A stretch of 64,000 nucleotides of DNA from Sphingomonas sp. HITSZ_GF (GTDB lineage Bacteria > Pseudomonadota > Alphaproteobacteria > Sphingomonadales > Sphingomonadaceae). The stretch lies in NCBI RefSeq assembly GCF_029543155.1, contig NZ_JARQXA010000006.1, forward strand, positions 62,001 through 126,000. Reading direction: 5' to 3'. Below the pieces are notes generated by a model that saw nothing but the letters and a program-made list of their open reading frames with translations, was not told the origin of the DNA and ran no database searches. Made by a program: the position numbers and the translations under genes. Shown one piece after another: positions 9,355 through 18,817 of this stretch; within the stretch, counting starts at the first letter, position 1; each line of letters opens with the position of its first letter.

Positions 9355-9882
9355 GTGCATCCTACGAGCGAGTCTGGCTTGGAACGACAGAGCGTCCCCA
9401 ATGCGGAGCAATTCAGTCGCCGCTGGCGGCCCGCGTTGATGGCGTTCTTTCTCCGCCGGGTGCGGAACCCGACCGATGCCGAGGATCTGACCCAGGAAGT
9501 TTTCGTGCGCATGCTGAACCTCACGGAGGACCGCCCGTCGGATGCCTATGTCTTCCAGATCGCCCAGAACCTGCTGATCGACCGCAGCCGGAAGCATCTC
9601 GTGCGCGAGCGCTATCGGCACGGCGTGGCGGCGGATGCGGGGCGCGAGCTGGATGACTTCGACCCGCACCGGCTTGTTGAGGGCCGGGATCAACTGGCAA
9701 AGATCGTCGGCGCGCTGGGCGAGATGCCCGAGCGCACGCGCACGATCTTCGTGCTCTACCGAGTGGAGAATATGCGCCAGGAAACCATCGCGAACGCGTT
9801 CGGCATATCCAGCAGCGCAGTGAAGCAGCATGTGGCCAAGGCGATGGCGCTGCTTGCCCGCAAGATGCGAGACGATCGATGA
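9355..9882 (+). CDS. FecI-like ECF sigma factor
   Basis: A 175-residue extracytoplasmic-function sigma factor. Region 2 (about residues 20-85) includes FFLRRVRNPTDAEDLTQEVF, and region 4 (about 115-170) includes MPERTRTIFVLYRVE and the helix-turn-helix AFGISSSAVKQHVAKAM. The GTG start has no clear ribosome site; a TTG at 9379 behind GAGCGAG is an alternative. The stop overlaps the FecR gene by 4 bp, so sigma and anti-sigma factor are coupled. It is expected to direct transcription of the downstream TonB receptor. Confidence 0.93.
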   Translation: MHPTSESGLERQSVPNAEQFSRRWRPALMAFFLRRVRNPTDAEDLTQEVFVRMLNLTEDRPSDAYVFQIAQNLLIDRSRKHLVRERYRHGVAADAGRELDDFDPHRLVEGRDQLAKIVGALGEMPERTRTIFVLYRVENMRQETIANAFGISSSAVKQHVAKAMALLARKMRDDR

Positions 9883-10907
9883 CCACTGCGTTCGACACCT
9901 CGTCGTCCGATCGGGACGAGCAGGCGGCCCTGTGGTGCCAGGCGCTCGCCGAAGGCGCGCTGGCCCCGGCGAGCCAGGCATCGTTCGATCGCTGGATCGC
10001 CGACCCGGAAAATGCCCGCGCCTTCGACGAAGCGACGCAGGTCTGGAATGCCATGGAGGAGGTTTCGAATCTCCCCGAGCTGATCCAGCTCCGCCGCGCC
10101 GCGCTCGACTCCTTCGGCCGCGCCAGCCGAGACCGATGGCCGCGCCGGATCGCACCCCGCTGGTACTGGTTCGGTGCGGTCGCCGCCTGCCTGGTGATGA
10201 CGCTCATGCTGTCGCTGGTGCTGCTCCAGGATCCTGCCCAGGCCTATCAGACCGGCCTGGGCGAACGGCGCGTGGCGATGCTCGAGGATGGATCGAAGCT
10301 TTCGCTCGATGCGGATACCAGGCTCGACGTACGCATGCACAAGGATCGGCGCGAGCTGACGCTGACGCAGGGGCGGGCCAAATTCGACGTCGCAAAGGAC
10401 CCGCTGCGCCCGTTCAGCGTCACCGTCGGCGACAAGATCGTGGTGGCGACCGGAACCTCGTTCAGCGTCGAGATACTCGACGGCCAGGTGCATGTGCTGC
10501 TGTACGAAGGCCGCGTCGTCGTGCTCGACCGCGCCAGCCACAAGCCGGTGCCGCAGCGCATGGCGGGCATCACGGCGCCTGACGATCAGCTGCTGCCCGG
10601 GCGCGAGCTGGTGGTAGCGGCAGGCGCCGCCAGCCAGGCACTGGTGGAAGAGGCGGACCTTCCGCAATCGCTCAGCTGGGAAACGGGCCAGCTCAATTTC
10701 GACGACGAACCGCTGTCGACCGCGGTACTGCGGATGAACCGTTATTCGGCGACGAAGCTTGCGGTCGGCGATGCCGCGGCGGCTTCCGCACGAGTCAACG
10801 GCGTGTTTACGGCGGGGGACGTGGATGCCTTTATCGAGGCGGTCACCGCGCTGGCGCCGGTGCGCGCGGTGCCATCGGACGGCATCGTGACGTTCCGGCG
10901 TAAGTGA
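9879..10907 (+). CDS. FecR-like anti-sigma factor / signal transducer
   Basis: A 342-residue inner-membrane regulator. The N-terminal cytoplasmic part (DEQAALWCQALAEG to ARAFDEATQVWNAM) is the DUF4880-type sigma-binding domain. One membrane helix spans about residues 88-110 (WYWFGAVAACLVMTLML). The periplasmic FecR domain follows (GERRVAMLEDGSKLSLDADT to VATGTSFSVEI), and the C-terminus resembles an STN-like fold (LSTAVLRMNRYSATKLAV). In Fec-type systems the receptor's STN domain contacts this protein to free the sigma factor; the receptor with an STN domain is the next gene. Confidence 0.92.
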   Translation: MTTAFDTSSSDRDEQAALWCQALAEGALAPASQASFDRWIADPENARAFDEATQVWNAMEEVSNLPELIQLRRAALDSFGRASRDRWPRRIAPRWYWFGAVAACLVMTLMLSLVLLQDPAQAYQTGLGERRVAMLEDGSKLSLDADTRLDVRMHKDRRELTLTQGRAKFDVAKDPLRPFSVTVGDKIVVATGTSFSVEILDGQVHVLLYEGRVVVLDRASHKPVPQRMAGITAPDDQLLPGRELVVAAGAASQALVEEADLPQSLSWETGQLNFDDEPLSTAVLRMNRYSATKLAVGDAAAASARVNGVFTAGDVDAFIEAVTALAPVRAVPSDGIVTFRRK

Positions 10908-10932
10908 TGCGTCATTTATTTTACGCGCTGCG

Positions 10933-10958
10933 CTGTCTCCCCTCCCGCCCCGCACGTC
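10933..10958 (+). promoter_or_regulatory. Putative ECF sigma promoter, CTGTC-N17-CGTC, in front of the TonB receptor
   Basis: CTGTC at 10933-10937 and CGTC at 10955-10958, 17 bp apart, match the motif upstream of the ECF sigma gene in both boxes and spacing. It lies 42 bp before the receptor start, leaving room for a short leader with the ribosome site GGGGGGA. Recognition by the neighbouring sigma factor is inferred. Confidence 0.5.
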
Positions 10959-10999
10959 TCACTAGGCATGGGCAGGGTCGCCCGGCTTGGGGGGAATAG

Positions 11000-13588
11000 A
11001 TGCAGAAGTTCATCGGTGTCGCACTTCGGAGCGCCTCGGCGCTGACAGCTATCGCGGCTTTCGCGCAGGGGGTGCCGGTCTGCGCCCAGACGATCGCCTA
11101 TCATTTCGACATTCCCGCGCAGGATCTGGGCAAGGCGCTGAAGGCCTTTGCCCGCACCACGCGGCAGCAGGTCTCGTTCGATGCGGGTTCGGTGCGCGGC
11201 AAGAGCGCGCCCGCGTTGAAGGGGGAGTTCACTTCCGAAGCGGCGCTGGCCAGGCTGCTCGAAGGATCGGGGCTCGTGGTGCAGCGCGGCCGATCGGGCA
11301 TCTATATCATCCGGCCGGCGAGCAGTGCGGCGACAGCGGCGGACAGCATGCTGGCGGAAGCCGATGCGCCGGCAGAGGATCAAGAAATCGTCGTCACCGG
11401 CACCAATATCCGCGGTGCCTCGCCGACGTCGCCGGTGCTGCGGATCACGCGCCGAGACATCGAGACTTCGGGCCGCGGGAGCATCGCCGACGTCATTCGC
11501 ACGCTGCCGCAGAATTTCGGCGGCGGCCAGAATGTCGGCAATGTCGGTAGCGCTGCCGGTGCGGCCAATCAGGACCTGACGGGCGCATCGAGCCCCAATT
11601 TGCGCGGCCTCGGCACGGCTTCGACGCTGACCCTGGTCAACGGCCACCGGCTCGCATTCAACGGCTATCAGGGCGGCTCGGATATCTCGGGGATCCCGCT
11701 GGCGGCGGTGGAGAGCGTCGAGGTCCTGACCGACGGCGCGTCCGCCATCTACGGATCGGATGCCGTCGCGGGGGTCATCAACATCCGCCTTCGACGCGAC
11801 TATCAAGGGCTGGAGACGCGCGCGCGCATCGCCGGCACCACCGATGGCGGCGCATTCCAGCAGCAATATAGCGCGCTCGGCGGCACGCGCTGGGCGACCG
11901 GCAGCGTGCTGCTCAGCTATGAATATGCCAATACCGACGGACTGGATCGCACGCAGCGCAGCTACACAACGGCGATCAGCCCCTACAGCTATTCGCTGTC
12001 GCCCGCGCAGGGCCGGCATTCGGTGTTCGGCGCCTTGCGGCAAGACCTGTTTTCGGGCGTGTCGCTGGTGATCGACGGGCTCTACACCAAGCGCGAGAAC
12101 ACCAGCCAGTCCTCGGCCGCGGCCTATCTCGCCACGCAGACCTTCAAGGTCGACCAATATGGCATCAACGCGGGGCTGAATGTCGATATCGGCGGCGGCT
12201 GGAGCGGCAATGTCACGGGCACGCTGGCACAGGACAAATCCGTGTCGCTTGGCCGGCAGACAACCCTGCCGGCGGGAACCCTCACCAATTTCAATCCGCT
12301 CACCTATCGCAACCGGGTGCGGGGCGTCGAAGCGACCGCGAACGGCACGCTGTTCGAGCTGCCGTCGGGCCCGGTGAAGCTCGCGCTCGGCGGTGGCTAT
12401 CGCTGGACGCAGTACAGCCAGATCTCGCAGGCGCCGTCGGCAACGACGATTTCCGGCGGCTCCCGCAGCGACACCTTTGCCTATGGCGAGATGTATGTGC
12501 CGCTCGTCCGTGAAGATGCGGATCGGGATGGGCTCAACCAGCTCGCACTGAGCTTTGCCGCCCGCTACGATCATTTCAACGATTTCGGCGGCACGACCAA
12601 TCCGAAGATCGGCATCCTGTACAAGCCGGTCCCGGACCTGGCGCTGCGGGGGAGCTGGTCCACGTCCTTCCGTGCCTCGGAACTCTATTTCACCTATGGC
12701 GCGACGCAACGCTATCTGTTCGCGCTGACCACGCCGGTGAACGGCAAGTCGACCTTCCTGCTGCTCTACGGCAGCAATGGCCGCCTCGATCCCGAGCGTT
12801 CCAATTCCTGGAACCTGAGCGCCGAATACAAGCCGAGCTGGCTCGAGGGTGCCCGCTTCGGCGTGTCGGGATATGTCATCAAATATCGCGACCGGGTGGG
12901 CTTTCCCTTCTCGCCCTATACGATCGGCGTAAACAACCCGACGCTCTACGCATCCTATTATACCTACAACCCGTCGGCCGCCGAGCAGGCCGCGGCGATC
13001 GGCAGCGTCCAGCTGGTGAACCGTACCACGGGGACCTATGATCCGGCGAACGTCGCGTTCATCCTGAACTCGCTCTACCAGAATATCGGACGGGTCACGT
13101 CGCGCGGCGTCGACGTCGATTTCCGCTATGACTGGAAGTCCGGGATCAGCAGCTTCTCGTTGAGCGGTTCCGCCAGTTATCTGATCGAGAAGCAGCAGAT
13201 TTCCGCGGAATTCCCGGTCACGCAGACTTCGAACCGCCTGTTCCACCCGACCAGCTTCCGTGCCCGGGGCGGGCTCGACTGGTCGGCTGGCGAAATGGGC
13301 GCCGGCGTGTTCGTCAACTATACCGGCGGCTACCAGAACAACATCTCCACCCAGCAGAACCATGTGGGCTCCTGGACCACGGTGGACGCCCGGCTGTCGT
13401 TCACGCCGAAGCTGGAAGGGCTCGCATCGGGGATCTCGGTCGCCGTGGCGGCGCAGAACCTGCTGAACCAGGCGCCGCCGCATGTCGCGGCGGACAGCTT
13501 CAACTTCATCAGCGGAGTCGGCTTCGATCCGACCAATGCGTCGCCGCTCGGCCGGATCCTTTCGATCGAGATCGCGAAGCGCTGGTAG
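11000..13588 (+). CDS. STN-domain TonB-dependent outer-membrane receptor
   Basis: An 862-residue outer-membrane transporter with a signal peptide (cleavage near VCAQT). Residues about 35-100 form a secretin/TonB short N-terminal (STN) signalling domain (YHFDIPAQDLGKALKAFARTT). A TonB-box-like segment (QEIVVTG) precedes the plug (about 125-250, with DVIRTLPQNFGGGQN and SIEVLTDGASAIYGSDAVAGVIN type motifs). The rest is a 22-strand barrel ending in the aromatic C-terminus AKRW. The STN domain and the FecI/FecR genes directly upstream imply that substrate binding induces its own expression. The peptidase downstream hints at peptide-type substrates, but a siderophore cannot be excluded. Confidence 0.95.
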   Translation: MQKFIGVALRSASALTAIAAFAQGVPVCAQTIAYHFDIPAQDLGKALKAFARTTRQQVSFDAGSVRGKSAPALKGEFTSEAALARLLEGSGLVVQRGRSGIYIIRPASSAATAADSMLAEADAPAEDQEIVVTGTNIRGASPTSPVLRITRRDIETSGRGSIADVIRTLPQNFGGGQNVGNVGSAAGAANQDLTGASSPNLRGLGTASTLTLVNGHRLAFNGYQGGSDISGIPLAAVESVEVLTDGASAIYGSDAVAGVINIRLRRDYQGLETRARIAGTTDGGAFQQQYSALGGTRWATGSVLLSYEYANTDGLDRTQRSYTTAISPYSYSLSPAQGRHSVFGALRQDLFSGVSLVIDGLYTKRENTSQSSAAAYLATQTFKVDQYGINAGLNVDIGGGWSGNVTGTLAQDKSVSLGRQTTLPAGTLTNFNPLTYRNRVRGVEATANGTLFELPSGPVKLALGGGYRWTQYSQISQAPSATTISGGSRSDTFAYGEMYVPLVREDADRDGLNQLALSFAARYDHFNDFGGTTNPKIGILYKPVPDLALRGSWSTSFRASELYFTYGATQRYLFALTTPVNGKSTFLLLYGSNGRLDPERSNSWNLSAEYKPSWLEGARFGVSGYVIKYRDRVGFPFSPYTIGVNNPTLYASYYTYNPSAAEQAAAIGSVQLVNRTTGTYDPANVAFILNSLYQNIGRVTSRGVDVDFRYDWKSGISSFSLSGSASYLIEKQQISAEFPVTQTSNRLFHPTSFRARGGLDWSAGEMGAGVFVNYTGGYQNNISTQQNHVGSWTTVDARLSFTPKLEGLASGISVAVAAQNLLNQAPPHVAADSFNFISGVGFDPTNASPLGRILSIEIAKRW

Positions 13589-13603
13589 CGCGCTGACCCC
13601 GGG

Positions 13604-13627
13604 GCCCGGCCGGCGTGTCGGCCGGGC
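13604..13627 (+). other. GC-rich hairpin after the TonB receptor gene
   Basis: A perfect 9-bp stem (GCCCGGCCG / CGGCCGGGC) with a 6-nt loop lies 16 bp after the receptor stop. There is no U-tract, so it is more likely a transcript-stabilising or attenuating hairpin between receptor and peptidase genes than a full terminator. Confidence 0.4.
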
Positions 13628-13693
13628 ATCGCCTCACACCCTGACCAAACAGCCCGGGGCGCGGTGCCGCGCGTCCCGGGCGGGAGAGAAGCC

Positions 13694-16414
13694 ATGCCCA
13701 TTTACGAAGCCAAGACGCGTCGCCCGTTGCTGGTTCCTGTCCTGGGACTGATCGCCGGATTGGCACTGGTGCAGCCGTCCGGTGCCGCCGCGCAGACGCC
13801 GCTCGGGATCGACGACGTGCTGACCACGACCCAGGTGACCGAAGTCGCGCTGTCGCCCGATGGCGATCTGGTGGCCTCGGTCGCCACGCGCCCGGTAAGC
13901 AACGGCGAAGTCTATGGCCGTACCTTCTACGAGATGGACCCCGGCCGATCGGATATCTGGCTGACCTCGCGCCGGACGGGCGAGCGCCGCAACCTGACCC
14001 AGGGGCATGGTGATGCCGCCGGCTTCTGGTGCGCGAGCTGGTCGCCCGACGGCCAGCGGCTGGCGATGCTGTCGACGCGGCCGGAGAAGAACGAGCCGCG
14101 GGGCGGGGACAATGTCCGCCTCTATGTGTGGGAGCGCGTAACGGGAACGCTGCGCCGCATCAGCGACATCGCGATCTCCAGCCAGACCCTCGGCGGATCA
14201 CCGCAATATGCTGTCGACCTGCGCGGGGGACCGGCCGGCGATGCCAGCCGGCAGTGTGGGGCGATGATCAATGCGCCCTTCACCTGGCTCGACAACAGCC
14301 ATCTGCTGGCGGTCGCCTTGCCCGAAGGCAGGACCTCAGGGTTGCTCGATGCCTATTCGCGCGGGCTGAAGCAGGGCGCGGCGACGCTCGATCGGCTGCG
14401 GACCGGTCAGGAGGCGACCTTCACCCCGTCGGGCAGCGGCACCGAGCGGGTCGTGCCTGCGGACAGCGCGTCGAGCACCGTCACGCTCACCGTGTTCGAT
14501 CTTGCCGGCGGCGCGCCGGTGGCCATTCCCGGCATTCCCGACTTTCCCTTTCGCGGCGCCCTGCAGGTCCTGATCGCGCCGGACAGGAAAAAGGTCGCGG
14601 TGCTGACGAATACCGGTGCCATTCAACCCAAAGCCAACGAAAAACTCGTGTACAACTATCAGGCCTGGGTCACCGAAAAGCGGTTTGGAATCGTCGATCT
14701 TGTCGCCGGCGCCAAGCCGCACTGGCTCGACCTGAAGGACGCCGGGCTGGTGCTCGACCTGCTCGGCTGGTCTCCGTCCGGAACCCAGCTCGCATTTCGC
14801 GGCCGCTCGAACCTGAACACGCGCAACCTCTCGCTCTTTGCCGTGGCAACCGACACCGGGCGGGTCCGCCGGCTCAGTCCCGATAGCCTCTCTGTCGGGG
14901 GAGCGGCGGCAGGGGTCACCGGCCTGCCGATGGACACGCCGATCTTCTGGCTCGACGAGAACCGGATCCTTGCCCGCACCGTGCGCGCCGGCACCGATCT
15001 GGAACCCATTGACTGGTACCGCGTGTCGGTGGGCATCATGACCGCGCCGCGGCAGGACTGGTGGCTGCTCGATGCTAATGCGGCCCCGGAGAACCTGACC
15101 GCCGCGCTCGAAAAGGCGCCGACCGAGCTGTGGCGCGATGAAGGCGTCGAGCGGTTCCGCGGCCTTGGCGGTGGGAAGCTGTGGAGCCTCGACGTCGCGA
15201 AGCGCGAGATCAAGGCCATTCCGGCTGCGCTGCCTCCCAGCCCGGCATTGATGTGGCCCGCCGACAGGAGCCGTCCGGTCTCGTCGATCGTGGTTGCGGG
15301 CAAGGGCGGCGACGGCCTGCCACGCTACGCGCTGGTGGACCTGAAGGCGCAATCGCCGGTGGTGAGGGACCTTCCCATGACCGGCCCGCGATCGATCGTC
15401 GTGGCCGCGGATCCGGACCGCAAGCTGGTGGTAACGAGCGACCCCACCGCGCAGGGGTGGCGCATCAATGCGCGCGACGTCGGGGCCGGCACGACGCGCG
15501 AGCTGTTGTCAGTCGACGAGCATCTCGCGAAGGTGCGCTGGGGCAAGATCCAGCTGGTCGATTATCTTGGCGATGACGGCCAGCCGCTGAAGGCGGGCGT
15601 GATCCTGCCGCCGGACTATGTCCCCGGAAAGAAATACCCGGCGCTGGTCTGGGTCTATGCGGGCATGATCATTCGCGATCTCAACTCGTCCTCGCTCGAT
15701 GCCTATCGGCCCGGCTTCTACAACATGCAGCTCTATGCGGCGAAGGGCTATGTGGTGCTGATCCCGTCGATGCCGTTGCAGAAGCGCGGCAAGAGCGACG
15801 ACTTCATCGAGCTTTCGAAGGGCGTGATGCCGGCAGTGAACCGCGTGGTGGAGCTGGGGATGGTCGATCCAGACCGGCTTGCCGTGATGGGGCAGAGCTA
15901 TGGCGGCTTCAGCGTCTATTCGCTCGTCACCTACACCAACCGGTTCAAGGCGGGCATCGCGCTCGCCGGCCTCACCGAGTGGACTTCCAATTACGGCCAG
16001 TTCGACCCCACGGCGCGGGGTTTTGCCGGGATAGAACATGAGAAGTCGGATAATTGGGGGCTGGCGGAGACCGGCCAGGTGGGGCTGACGGTGCCGCCCT
16101 ATGAGGACCTTTGGCACTATTGGCGCAATTCGCCGCTCAACTATGTCGACCGGGTGAACACCCCGTTGCTCCTCATCCATGGCGAGCAGGACATCCGTGG
16201 CCCGATGAGCCAGGCCGAGGAGTTCTTCTTCAACCTCTATCGCCAGGGCAAGGACGCGCGGCTGTTGCGCTATTGGGGCGAGGATCACGGCCTTCGCCAG
16301 TCGCCCGCCAATGTCCGCAGCATCCATGGCGAGATCCTGGGGTGGCTGGAGAAATATATCGGGCCGGGCGGCCCGACGCCGGCGGCGAAGGCGGGAGGCC
16401 CCGGCTCCCGCTAG
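13694..16414 (+). CDS. Secreted S9-family prolyl oligopeptidase-type peptidase
   Basis: A 906-residue serine peptidase. The ATG at 13694 is chosen because GGGAGAGAA stands 4 nt upstream; an in-frame GTG at 13664 lacks one. A signal peptide ends near AAAQT. The N-terminal two thirds are beta-propeller-like repeats with WSPDG and WSPSG strands. The C-terminal alpha/beta-hydrolase domain carries the triad: Ser735 in GQSYGGF, Asp833 in HGEQDIRG and His865 in EDHGL. The family cleaves short peptides, often dipeptidyl or acylaminoacyl substrates. It follows the TonB receptor by about 100 bp and probably processes imported or periplasmic peptides. Confidence 0.94.
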   Translation: MPIYEAKTRRPLLVPVLGLIAGLALVQPSGAAAQTPLGIDDVLTTTQVTEVALSPDGDLVASVATRPVSNGEVYGRTFYEMDPGRSDIWLTSRRTGERRNLTQGHGDAAGFWCASWSPDGQRLAMLSTRPEKNEPRGGDNVRLYVWERVTGTLRRISDIAISSQTLGGSPQYAVDLRGGPAGDASRQCGAMINAPFTWLDNSHLLAVALPEGRTSGLLDAYSRGLKQGAATLDRLRTGQEATFTPSGSGTERVVPADSASSTVTLTVFDLAGGAPVAIPGIPDFPFRGALQVLIAPDRKKVAVLTNTGAIQPKANEKLVYNYQAWVTEKRFGIVDLVAGAKPHWLDLKDAGLVLDLLGWSPSGTQLAFRGRSNLNTRNLSLFAVATDTGRVRRLSPDSLSVGGAAAGVTGLPMDTPIFWLDENRILARTVRAGTDLEPIDWYRVSVGIMTAPRQDWWLLDANAAPENLTAALEKAPTELWRDEGVERFRGLGGGKLWSLDVAKREIKAIPAALPPSPALMWPADRSRPVSSIVVAGKGGDGLPRYALVDLKAQSPVVRDLPMTGPRSIVVAADPDRKLVVTSDPTAQGWRINARDVGAGTTRELLSVDEHLAKVRWGKIQLVDYLGDDGQPLKAGVILPPDYVPGKKYPALVWVYAGMIIRDLNSSSLDAYRPGFYNMQLYAAKGYVVLIPSMPLQKRGKSDDFIELSKGVMPAVNRVVELGMVDPDRLAVMGQSYGGFSVYSLVTYTNRFKAGIALAGLTEWTSNYGQFDPTARGFAGIEHEKSDNWGLAETGQVGLTVPPYEDLWHYWRNSPLNYVDRVNTPLLLIHGEQDIRGPMSQAEEFFFNLYRQGKDARLLRYWGEDHGLRQSPANVRSIHGEILGWLEKYIGPGGPTPAAKAGGPGSR

Positions 16415-16446
16415 GCGCCGGGCCTGGTTCTCATCAGTCGAAGTCG

Positions 16447-16480
16447 AAGCGCTGGGCACGTCGTTGCCCGGCGCTTCTTT
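16447..16480 (+). terminator. Intrinsic terminator after the S9 peptidase gene
   Basis: Stem arms at 16447-16459 and 16464-16476 (AAGCGCTGGGCA-type against TTGCCCGGCGCTT) are followed by TCTTTC. It lies about 30 bp after the peptidase stop and closes the receptor/peptidase unit. Confidence 0.55.
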
Positions 16481-16640
16481 CGTCGTCGCGCGATTTCAGG
16501 CGTGTCACGACATCCGGTTCGCGCCGGAACCCGTCGCGCGTCCTGCGAGATCGAATCACTGATTGCCGAGGAATTGCCGGGCCCTGATCTCGCGCCGGTT
16601 CGAAACCGGGGGGGAGACGCGACAGGTGTCCGGATTTAAA

Positions 16641-16717
16641 TGGTCGGGGCGACAGGATTCGAACCTGCGACCCCCACACCCCCAGTGTGATGCGCTACCA
16701 GGCTGCGCTACGCCCCG
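16641..16717 (-). tRNA. tRNA-Pro (anticodon GGG)
   Basis: The minus strand folds as a complete cloverleaf. The acceptor stem is CGGGGCG/CGCCCCG, the D stem is GCGC/GCGC around AGCCTGGTA, the anticodon stem is TCACA/TGTGG with loop CTGGGGG (anticodon GGG, reading CCC), and the T arm is GCAGG-TTCGAAT-CCTGT. The first pair is C1-G72, as usual for bacterial tRNA-Pro. The 3' CCA is encoded (16641-16643 on the complement). No integrated element or att repeat was seen beside it. Confidence 0.95.
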
Positions 16718-16872
16718 ACCGAGGTTGGGGCCTCTAGGCCGGTCGGGCGCGGGATGCAAGCCAGAGTCGGCACCTCGGCGACAATAGTTGCTTGTACTGG
16801 GTTCACATGTTAGCGCGCCGCGCTTGAACGGAGCGGATTCCGCGCCGGCCCTATCAAGCTAATTGGGATCCC

Positions 16873-17211
16873 ATGTTCATCACCCCAGCATATGCACAGG
16901 CCGCAGGCGCGGCACAGGCCAACCCGATGGGTGGCGTCCTCGGTCTCGCGCCGCTCGTCCTGATCTTCATCGCCTTCTATTTCCTGATGATCCGCCCGCA
17001 GCAGAAGCGGATGAAGGAGCTTCAGAACGCCGTGAACGCGGTGAAGAAGGGTGACCAGGTCGTCACCGGCGGTGGCCTGATCGGCAAGGTGACCAAGGTC
17101 GATGAAAACGAAGTCGAGCTCGAGCTCGGCCCGAACGTGAAGGTCCGCGCGATCAAGGCGACGCTCACCAGCGTGAAGCCGGCCGGCGGCGCGAAGCCCG
17201 CGAACGACTGA
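16873..17211 (+). CDS. yajC: Preprotein translocase accessory subunit YajC
   Basis: A 112-residue inner-membrane protein with a single membrane helix (about residues 25-45, LAPLVLIFIAFYFLMIRPQQK) ending in the family signature RPQQKRMKE, then a cytoplasmic domain with GDQVVTGGGLIGKV. YajC associates with SecD and SecF at the SecYEG channel. The stop overlaps the secD start by one base (TGATG). Upstream, no strong Shine-Dalgarno sequence is visible. Confidence 0.97.
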   Translation: MFITPAYAQAAGAAQANPMGGVLGLAPLVLIFIAFYFLMIRPQQKRMKELQNAVNAVKKGDQVVTGGGLIGKVTKVDENEVELELGPNVKVRAIKATLTSVKPAGGAKPAND

Positions 17212-18803
17212 TGCTCGACTTTCCCCGCTGGAAGATCATTACGATCCTGACCGGCATCGCGATCATGATCGCGCTGTCGGTTCCGAGCTTCTTTCCGAAG
17301 AGCGCGCGCGAGACCTGGCCGAGCTGGGTCCCGAAGCCTGCGATCAACCTGGGCCTGGACCTTGCCGGCGGCAGCTTCCTGCTGTTCGAGGCGAACACGG
17401 ATGACGTGCGCCAGGCCAAGCTGAGCCAGATGCAGGAGCAGGTCCGCGCCGAGATGCGCCGCGATCCCAAGATCGACATCGGCGACATCTCGATCCAGGG
17501 CGGCAAGGTCAGCTTCATGCTGCGCGACCCCAGCAAGGTGGACGCCGCGCGCGAGAAGCTGCTGGCGATCACCGGCACCGGCGTGGGCACCACCGGCCAG
17601 CGCCAGTGGGACGTCGCCGTGGTCAATTCGTCGCAGTTCGTGCTGACGCCCACTGATGCTGGCGTCAACGAAGCGATCGAGACCGCGATGAACGATGCGC
17701 GCGAGATCATCGAGACCCGCATCAACGCGCTGGGCACGGTCGAGCCGACCGTGATCCGCGAAGGCTCCAATCGTATCGTCGTCCAGGTGCCGGGCCTCCA
17801 GGATCCGACCGCGCTCAAGGCGCTGGTCGGCAAGACCGCCAAGCTCGAATTCCGCCTGGTCGATACGACCGTGGATCCCAATGCCGTGCAGGCGGGCGAG
17901 GTGCCCGCCGGCGATGTCGTGATGCCCTATCAGCAGGGCGGCAAGGTCGCGCTGCAGCGCCAGGTGATGATCACCGGCGACATGCTCGTCGATGCCAAGC
18001 AGAGCTATGACCAGCAGAACGGCCAGCCGGGCGTTACGCTGCAGCTCAACGGCGCCGGTTCGAAGCGCTTCGCCAAGGTGACGCAGGAAAATACCGGCAA
18101 GCCCTTCGCGATCATCATCGACGGCGTCGTGATCTCGGCCCCGAACATCAACGAGCCGATCCTGGGCGGCAGCGCCGTGATCAACGGCGGCTTCACCGTG
18201 GAGAGCGCCAACCAGCTGGCCATCGCGCTTCGCTCGGGCAAGCTGCCGGTGGACCTGAAGGTGGTGCAGGAATCGACGGTGAGCCCAGAACTGGGCCAGG
18301 ACTCGATCCGTGCCGGCATCACTGCCTCGATCATCGCGGTCGTGGCCGTGATCGCGTTCATGATCCTGACCTATGGCCGCTTCGGCATCTATGCGACGCT
18401 GGCGGTGACGATCAACGTGCTGGTCATCCTGGCGGTGATGGGCCTGATCAACGCGACGCTGACGTTGCCGGGCATCGCCGGCTTCGTGCTGACGATCGGC
18501 ACCGCGGTGGACGCCAACGTGCTGATCAACGAGCGTATCCGCGAAGAGCGACGACGCGGACGCAGCGTGATGCAGGCAGTGGAGCTGGGCTACAAGGAAG
18601 CCAGCCGCACCATCTTCGAGGCGAACGTGACGCACGCGATCGCCGGCCTGATCATGGTGTTCCTGGGCTCCGGCCCGGTACGCGGCTTCGCGGTGGTGCT
18701 GCTGATCGGCATCGCGACTTCGGTGTTCACCGCCGTCGTGTTCACCCGCATGCTCGTCACGATCTGGTTGCGCCGTAACCGGCCGACCGAAATCAACATT
18801 TAA
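17211..18803 (+). CDS. secD: Protein translocase subunit SecD
   Basis: A 530-residue membrane protein using the proton motive force to pull secreted proteins through the translocon. The first membrane helix (IITILTGIAIMIALSVPSFF) is followed by LGLDLAGGS, a large periplasmic P1 domain, and five C-terminal membrane helices including IRAGITASIIAVVAVIAFM and the conserved GTAVDANVLINERIREE motif. Length and order match the family. It overlaps yajC and is followed 14 bp later by secF. Confidence 0.97.
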   Translation: MLDFPRWKIITILTGIAIMIALSVPSFFPKSARETWPSWVPKPAINLGLDLAGGSFLLFEANTDDVRQAKLSQMQEQVRAEMRRDPKIDIGDISIQGGKVSFMLRDPSKVDAAREKLLAITGTGVGTTGQRQWDVAVVNSSQFVLTPTDAGVNEAIETAMNDAREIIETRINALGTVEPTVIREGSNRIVVQVPGLQDPTALKALVGKTAKLEFRLVDTTVDPNAVQAGEVPAGDVVMPYQQGGKVALQRQVMITGDMLVDAKQSYDQQNGQPGVTLQLNGAGSKRFAKVTQENTGKPFAIIIDGVVISAPNINEPILGGSAVINGGFTVESANQLAIALRSGKLPVDLKVVQESTVSPELGQDSIRAGITASIIAVVAVIAFMILTYGRFGIYATLAVTINVLVILAVMGLINATLTLPGIAGFVLTIGTAVDANVLINERIREERRRGRSVMQAVELGYKEASRTIFEANVTHAIAGLIMVFLGSGPVRGFAVVLLIGIATSVFTAVVFTRMLVTIWLRRNRPTEINI

Positions 18804-18817
18804 GGGAAGCGACGCGC

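Noticed and set aside
10916-13483. Long minus-strand frame under the TonB receptor
   Set aside because: Shadow frame; the receptor domains are all on the + strand.
16641-16717. tRNA-associated integration site
   Set aside because: No duplicated 3' tRNA fragment or integrase gene in the neighbourhood.
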